Assembly: GCA_003228585.1 (NCBI GenBank)
Contig: QIEJ01000038.1
Coordinates: 1 to 34,509 of the forward strand
Source: Pseudomonadota bacterium
GTDB taxonomy: Bacteria; BMS3Abin14
Length of the DNA stretch: 34,509 nt
Direction: 5' to 3'
Made by a program: the position numbers and the translations under genes
The notes under the pieces: generated by a model
The model's input: the letters and a program-made list of their open reading frames with translations, nothing else
Database searches by the model: none
Told to the model about the DNA's origin: nothing
Part shown: in pieces, positions 32,008 to 34,509 of the stretch
Layout of the letters: the number at the start of each line of letters is the position of its first letter
Position numbering within the stretch: the first letter of the stretch is position 1

Positions 32008-34236
32008 TCACCTCGCTTCAATCATCTCCATGAACTCGCCCACAAGATATCCGTCCCACATACCCTTGTCCGATTCACTCATGAGGATTCGGGATGCCTC
32101 TTCACTTTCGAAACCTTCCCTGTAGGTTCTGCCCGTCAGAAGGGAATCGTGTACATCTATAACGGTCAGGAGGCGGACCAGAAGCGGGATCTGATCCCCG
32201 GTCAGGCCCTCGGGGTATCCACCGCCATCTACTCTTTCATGGTGGTGCTTGATGAGCGGCAGTGCTCCTTCGAGGAAGGGGATATCGCAACAAAGATTGT
32301 ATCCGACTTTTGGATGGGATTTTACAACGGCATACTCCTCTGGATTCAGCATGCCCTGCTTGTTGAGAATGTGATACGGAACGAAGATCTTGCCGATGTC
32401 GTGAAGAAGAGCCCCCCAGCGCAGGATCTCCAGCTCGTGGGAGGTAAGGTTGAGCCGAACTCCCAGGCTCAATGCCAACTGTGAGACCCTCTGGGTATGC
32501 CCCCTCATTGTGGGGTCACTGGATTCTGCCATCTTGACAAGATGGCCCAGAATTCCTTCCACATGGGTCCTGGTACTGGTTGCTTCAGAAACCCTGGTCA
32601 GCTGTCTGGCCCGATGCGCCAAATATGGGATCCCGGTGTCTCTCGGAACATAATCGTCAACAATTCCCGACAGGATCCTGTCCTCGTCCTCGGTTGTGGT
32701 TCCGGCTAATCGCAGAAGGACCGAGAGCTTTCTACCGTGTGGCAATGCTCTGACTGAGGAAACCAGTTCTTTTGCGGTATCCAGGTCCCCTTCAACGATC
32801 AGGAGGGCAGAGGGTGCCGGTTGTTTCGTTTTCAGGTCCTCCACGGACACGGATTCCGTGTTTGACAATCCCACGGATATCAGATTCCGGGCCAGACTGA
32901 TCCCGGAGCCGTTTTGGGAAAGCACAAAGACCTTCCCTGTATCTTTTTCCTTCTCGAGTCTGTGTCCGATGGTCTCGACAGTGGCGCGATATCCGGTCAG
33001 GGAAAGCAGCTCTTCCGGAATCCAGCCATCCTCCGGGGTCGAGGCGCTCCCAAGCATGTAATAACCTCTCTTCAGCCCCTCTTTTTCAAGCAGTTTAACG
33101 ATACGGGTATGGGCATGTCTGGCTCGGGAGGAGGGTGTCTCCGGCAGGGCGAGAGCAAGCTCCAGATCTCCTGTTCTGAACACTGTGTCGAGATTTCTCA
33201 GGGAATGAGCAAGAACCTGGGCTGCTTTCTGAAGTTCCCCAACGGTTCTGAACTTGAAGGTTGACAGGGTAAATGGAAGTGCAGCCGCCTGGGCCCATTG
33301 GATCATTTCAGGCAGGTAAAACTTAAAATACTCCTTTCCAGCATATCCCGAGAAGGGGTCTGCCAGATTTTCTCGTATCAGGATCTGGTGATTTGCTTCT
33401 ATCCTGTCGTGACCATACTTTCTGGTAAGGAGGCGTCGGATCCTGGTCTGGATCTCCAGGTCGGGTGCGGGCTTGACGAGATAGTCATCCGGTCCGAAGT
33501 CAAAACCCAGTATCCGGTTGTCCAACTCGGGAACCGAGGTGAGCATGAGGAGAGGAATATTTCGTGTAGCAGGATTTCCCTTCAGGTATCGGCAGAGATC
33601 AAAACCGTCTTTTTCCGGGAAGAGGAGATCCATGATGATCAGATCATGTGGGGTGTGACTGACATGCTCGAGGGCCTCACGAGCGCCATCTGCTTTGGTA
33701 AGCGAACAGTTCATGTTCTGGACGATGTTCGCGATCTGGTTTCTGAATTCACCTTCGTTCTCAAAAAGCAGGATGTGTGGCATACTGTGCACGGGCGTAA
33801 ATGGCCTCATGCCCCTGCGTCGCAGAAAGATCTCCTGAAGACGAATTTGTCCGAGAAGTTGCCGGTTCCTGAGGAGGGAACGGGTTCTCGTGATGAGTTC
33901 AAGGGATGAGACAGGCTTCAACAGGGTGTCGTCAATGCCCTCTCTGATAATGCCATGCACAGCGTCCTGCTGGTCTCTTTCAATGAGGTAGAGCATTGGG
34001 ACCTGCGCATGGCCGCTGAACCTTTTGAGAAGGTGGCTCAACGATTCAGAGTCAAAACCGTTCAGGTCAGGGTCAATAATAACGAGATGGGGAATGGAGC
34101 GTGAAAGCTCTCTCTCAGCCTCAGACATTGACATCGATTCAGCAACGTCGTAATCGGCACCGAGAAGCTGGGCCGAAAGAAAAAGCAGATCCTCCGGATA
34201 AGGAGTTGTTACAATGATTCGCGGTTTCCAGGGCAC
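32008..34236 (-). CDS. Multidomain response regulator with HD-GYP output (REC-REC-GGDEF*-pseudoREC-HD-GYP)
   Basis: A 742-residue soluble signalling protein. REC1 (about 5-125) has phospho-acceptor D55 and K107; REC2 (about 152-270) has D203 (IIMDLLFPEKDGF) and K255 (YLVKPAPD). A degenerate GGDEF domain follows (about 291-395; TGDLE at 355-359 instead of GGDEF, so probably no cyclase activity), then a receiver-like segment without obvious acidic pocket (about 435-545). The C-terminal HD-GYP domain (about 560-740) is intact: H580, HDIGK at 612-616, H641, HHHER and GYP at 673-675, D694/D697. It predicts hydrolysis of cyclic di-GMP or a related dinucleotide. The start is GTG with GGGAG about 9 bases upstream. 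No histidine kinase is in the window. Confidence 0.93.
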   Translation of the reverse strand: MPWKPRIIVTTPYPEDLLFLSAQLLGADYDVAESMSMSEAERELSRSIPHLVIIDPDLNGFDSESLSHLLKRFSGHAQVPMLYLIERDQQDAVHGIIREGIDDTLLKPVSSLELITRTRSLLRNRQLLGQIRLQEIFLRRRGMRPFTPVHSMPHILLFENEGEFRNQIANIVQNMNCSLTKADGAREALEHVSHTPHDLIIMDLLFPEKDGFDLCRYLKGNPATRNIPLLMLTSVPELDNRILGFDFGPDDYLVKPAPDLEIQTRIRRLLTRKYGHDRIEANHQILIRENLADPFSGYAGKEYFKFYLPEMIQWAQAAALPFTLSTFKFRTVGELQKAAQVLAHSLRNLDTVFRTGDLELALALPETPSSRARHAHTRIVKLLEKEGLKRGYYMLGSASTPEDGWIPEELLSLTGYRATVETIGHRLEKEKDTGKVFVLSQNGSGISLARNLISVGLSNTESVSVEDLKTKQPAPSALLIVEGDLDTAKELVSSVRALPHGRKLSVLLRLAGTTTEDEDRILSGIVDDYVPRDTGIPYLAHRARQLTRVSEATSTRTHVEGILGHLVKMAESSDPTMRGHTQRVSQLALSLGVRLNLTSHELEILRWGALLHDIGKIFVPYHILNKQGMLNPEEYAVVKSHPKVGYNLCCDIPFLEGALPLIKHHHERVDGGGYPEGLTGDQIPLLVRLLTVIDVHDSLLTGRTYREGFESEEASRILMSESDKGMWDGYLVGEFMEMIEAR

Positions 34237-34385
34237 TTCAGCTATCTCCCGGGTTCTCCTGTCAGCAACCGATAATCATCAATTACTGGAAAAAAAAGTC
34301 ATAACCACTTAATAAGTCAAGCAAATATCGTTCCATGTTGGACTATGCGCCGGATTTGCACTAATTTAGATTCCGGATCAACCCA
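34237..34385. other. Divergent upstream region of the HD-GYP gene
   Basis: A/T-rich. It carries the HD-GYP ribosome-binding site, a minus-strand TTGACT (34314-34319) without a convincing -10 box, and on the + strand TTGGAC (34338-34343) with TAATTT (34362-34367) at 18-bp spacing, a possible promoter reading out of the window. No gene seen. Confidence 0.35.
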
Positions 34386-34509
34386 ATGGATTTTAAGTTG
34401 TTGTTATTAAAAAGGAATTTTCGGGTCAGATTTCAGATTGGTTGCCACTTTATACCCGAATTGCCTGTTAAGGGCGCAAGTTTAGGTAACAAATGTGACA
34501 ATCCTTGTC
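34386..34509 (+). CDS. Possible start of an unrecognised gene, cut by the window edge
   Basis: From ATG 34386 the frame stays open to the last base (41 codons), encoding MDFKLLLLKRNFRVRF and later VKGASLGNKCDNPC. A promoter-like TTGGAC-N18-TAATTT lies 19 bases upstream, but no Shine-Dalgarno is visible. I do not recognise a family. A 41-codon open stretch in A/T-rich DNA could be chance. Confidence 0.25.
   Translation, partial: MDFKLLLLKRNFRVRFQIGCHFIPELPVKGASLGNKCDNPC

Noticed and set aside
32500-33909. Long + strand open frames opposite the HD-GYP gene (for example 33298-33909)
   Set aside because: They lie entirely antisense to a gene with clear domain motifs and encode nothing recognisable; they are a codon-bias shadow.

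Overview
The window reads as a chromosomal segment of an anaerobic-type Gram-negative bacterium, most likely a deltaproteobacterium in the broad sense (Desulfobacterota or Desulfuromonadia-like). This rests on the run tilS-ftsH-folP-cdaA-cdaR-glmM-pdxJ-acpS-nnr-CBS-tsaE, which I recall from Geobacter-type genomes, on an N-terminally extended DHPS, and on intergenic spaces packed with dispersed palindromic repeats. The assignment is an inference; no rRNA or other taxonomic marker is present. Nearly all genes are on the + strand. Only the last gene, a large HD-GYP regulator, is on the minus strand.

Layout. 1-11557: a housekeeping superoperon for tRNA-Ile lysidine modification (tilS, 5' end outside the window), membrane proteolysis (ftsH), folate (folP), c-di-AMP synthesis and its regulator (cdaA, cdaR), cell-wall precursor synthesis (glmM), pyridoxal phosphate (pdxJ), ACP activation (acpS), NAD(P)HX repair (nnr), a CBS-domain protein and tRNA t6A modification (tsaE). 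Many neighbours overlap by a few bases. 11747-16021: an AlaC-like aminotransferase, asd, a lone ecfT/cbiQ-type transporter protein and truA, separated by repeats. 16099-21317: a complete branched-chain amino acid ABC transporter in the unusual order livF-livK-livH-livM-livG, with a strong terminator after livK and a nested palindromic element between livH and livM. 21365-27157: a secreted FG-GAP protein, then uvrB-uvrC-mobB. 27508-29452: a small lytic transglycosylase, an 800-bp gene-free repeat-rich zone and pgsA. 29790-31680: tRNA-Gly(GCC), a Crp/Fnr regulator, a YgbA-type nitrosative-stress protein and tRNA-Cys(GCA). 32008-34236 (minus): a REC-REC-degenerate GGDEF-pseudoREC-HD-GYP protein.

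The most distinctive feature is the intergenic DNA rather than a new gene system. One ~120-bp repeat with the ends GTCATYGCGA and CTCGCARTGAC occurs at least six times: five copies in gene orientation after the 3' end of a gene, one inverted half copy. A second hairpin element with TCGCAAAAAGTCC arms occurs twice, once expanded by three extra perfect hairpins. Further families are GATAGGGCGCATGGGCGA, GGAATCTGGAACCTGG, TTGGATTTTGGATAAGAAA, CCCTGAGCTTGTCGAAGGG, and CAGAG-rich and CGCAAAG-rich tracts. One family forms the 3' end of uvrB and supplies the uvrC start codon; another supplies a false upstream ATG for ecfT.

I did not find a defence island, prophage, CRISPR array, transposase or clearly novel multi-gene system. 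The best biological leads are the pairing of a cysteine-free Crp/Fnr protein with a YgbA-family protein, the five-module HD-GYP protein, altered active-site loops in DHPS, the imperfect hairpin around a promoter-like sequence upstream of the aminotransferase, and the nested element inside the liv operon.
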